Below are positions 6,236 through 6,445 of a stretch of DNA of 6,445 bases, piece by piece. A program made the position numbers and the translations under genes. The notes below the pieces were generated by a model. The model did no database searches and was not told the DNA's origin. It saw only the letters and a list, made by a program, of their open reading frames with translations. Each line of letters starts with the position of its first letter. Position 1 is the first letter of the stretch. The stretch covers positions 1 to 6,445 of the forward strand of contig RFIY01000011.1 of assembly GCA_003695505.1 (NCBI GenBank), read 5' to 3'. This DNA is from J088 sp003695505 [NCBI: Candidatus Dadabacteria bacterium]. Its GTDB lineage: Bacteria > J088.

Positions 6236-6259
6236 CCAAAAAACCTCTGACCTGGAACC

Positions 6260-6445
6260 TCAGTCGATTTCCGGCGTCTCCAGTTCCGCCAGCGACGAAC
6301 GGATTTCTTCCTCGGTGAGCTCATGCTCCTGCAGGTTCCCGGCGAGATACTGCTCGTAAGCGGCCAGATCGAAATGGCCGTGGCCGCAAAGGTTGAACAG
6401 GATGACCCGCGACTCGCCCGCCTCTTTGGCCGCTTCGGCCTCGCG
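6260..6445 (-). CDS. TrpB2-type tryptophan synthase beta-like PLP enzyme (C-terminal end only)
   Basis: I translated this by hand from the right edge. The visible 61 residues end at TGA (6262-6260). They read REAEAAKEAGESRVILFNLCG and then HGHFDLAAYEQYLAGNLQ, followed by an acidic tail ending LETPEID. The VILFNL-x-GHG-x-xD-x-x-AY-x-x-Y-x-x-G pattern matches the C-terminus of the TrpB2 (TrpB-like, PLP-dependent) branch, where the phosphate-binding side usually reads SGHG. TrpB2 enzymes make tryptophan from indole and serine. Many do not need TrpA, and in organisms that also have TrpB1 they may salvage indole. Here a cysteine replaces the usual serine before GHG. About 85% of the gene, including the PLP lysine, lies outside the window, so intactness cannot be judged. 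The probable terminator at 6208-6235 separates it from the lipoprotein gene on the same strand. Confidence 0.82.
   Translation of the reverse strand, partial: REAEAAKEAGESRVILFNLCGHGHFDLAAYEQYLAGNLQEHELTEEEIRSSLAELETPEID

Noticed and set aside
4907-6250. A 447-codon open frame on the plus strand, antisense to the lipoprotein gene
   Set aside because: It starts inside radC and has no fitting ribosome site. It is rich in Arg/His/Gln, as antisense frames of GC-rich genes are, and it runs through the palindrome. The minus-strand gene has a signal peptide, lipobox and Shine-Dalgarno site.
1-6445. tRNA, rRNA, CRISPR array, insertion sequence or attachment sites
   Set aside because: No direct repeat series, transposase-like frame, cloverleaf or rRNA-like stretch was seen by eye, and nearly all the DNA is accounted for by the genes listed.

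Overview
This is a GC-rich window (clearly above 60% G+C by eye) with tightly packed genes and third-position G/C bias. The gene types, strong GGAGG-type ribosome sites and an outer-membrane-type lipoprotein all point to a Gram-negative bacterium. It is probably a proteobacterium, perhaps a gammaproteobacterium, but nothing in the window fixes the taxon. I see no rRNA, tRNA, CRISPR array, IS element or phage gene. No gap between genes exceeds 150 bp.

Left two thirds (1-4214, + strand): the downstream part of an operon for a multisubunit membrane ion pump. It encodes three different members of the NuoL/NuoM/NuoN-MrpD antiporter superfamily (the first cut by the window edge) and an 89-residue two-helix membrane protein placed between the second and third. 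Every junction is a 4-base stop/start overlap (ATGA, ATGA, GTGA), so the four genes are almost certainly co-transcribed and translationally coupled. Each large subunit keeps the lysines and histidines of a proton or sodium channel. The third also has a long C-terminal extension resembling a short version of the NuoL lateral helix. The likely product is an Mrp/Mbh-like cation/proton antiporter, or the membrane arm of a larger redox-driven complex. The deciding partner subunits would lie upstream, outside the window.

Middle (4215-4950, + strand): 43 bp after the operon comes a complete radC, with an HhH region and a JAMM metalloprotease-like domain. It may be read through from the antiporter operon or have its own promoter. 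Its end meets a gene on the other strand only 10 bp away, with no obvious terminator between them.

Right (4961-6445, - strand): a complete gene for a cysteine-rich lipoprotein with a probable divergent NodB-type polysaccharide deacetylase fold. Next comes a 150-bp intergenic region holding a perfect 28-bp palindrome, a second small inverted repeat and a weak promoter candidate. Last is the C-terminal end of a TrpB2-type (tryptophan synthase beta-like) PLP enzyme, cut by the window edge. These two genes show no functional link to the ion pump.

The most interesting part is the three-antiporter-plus-small-protein module. Its parts look like known but poorly characterised families, so I call it under-described rather than proven new.
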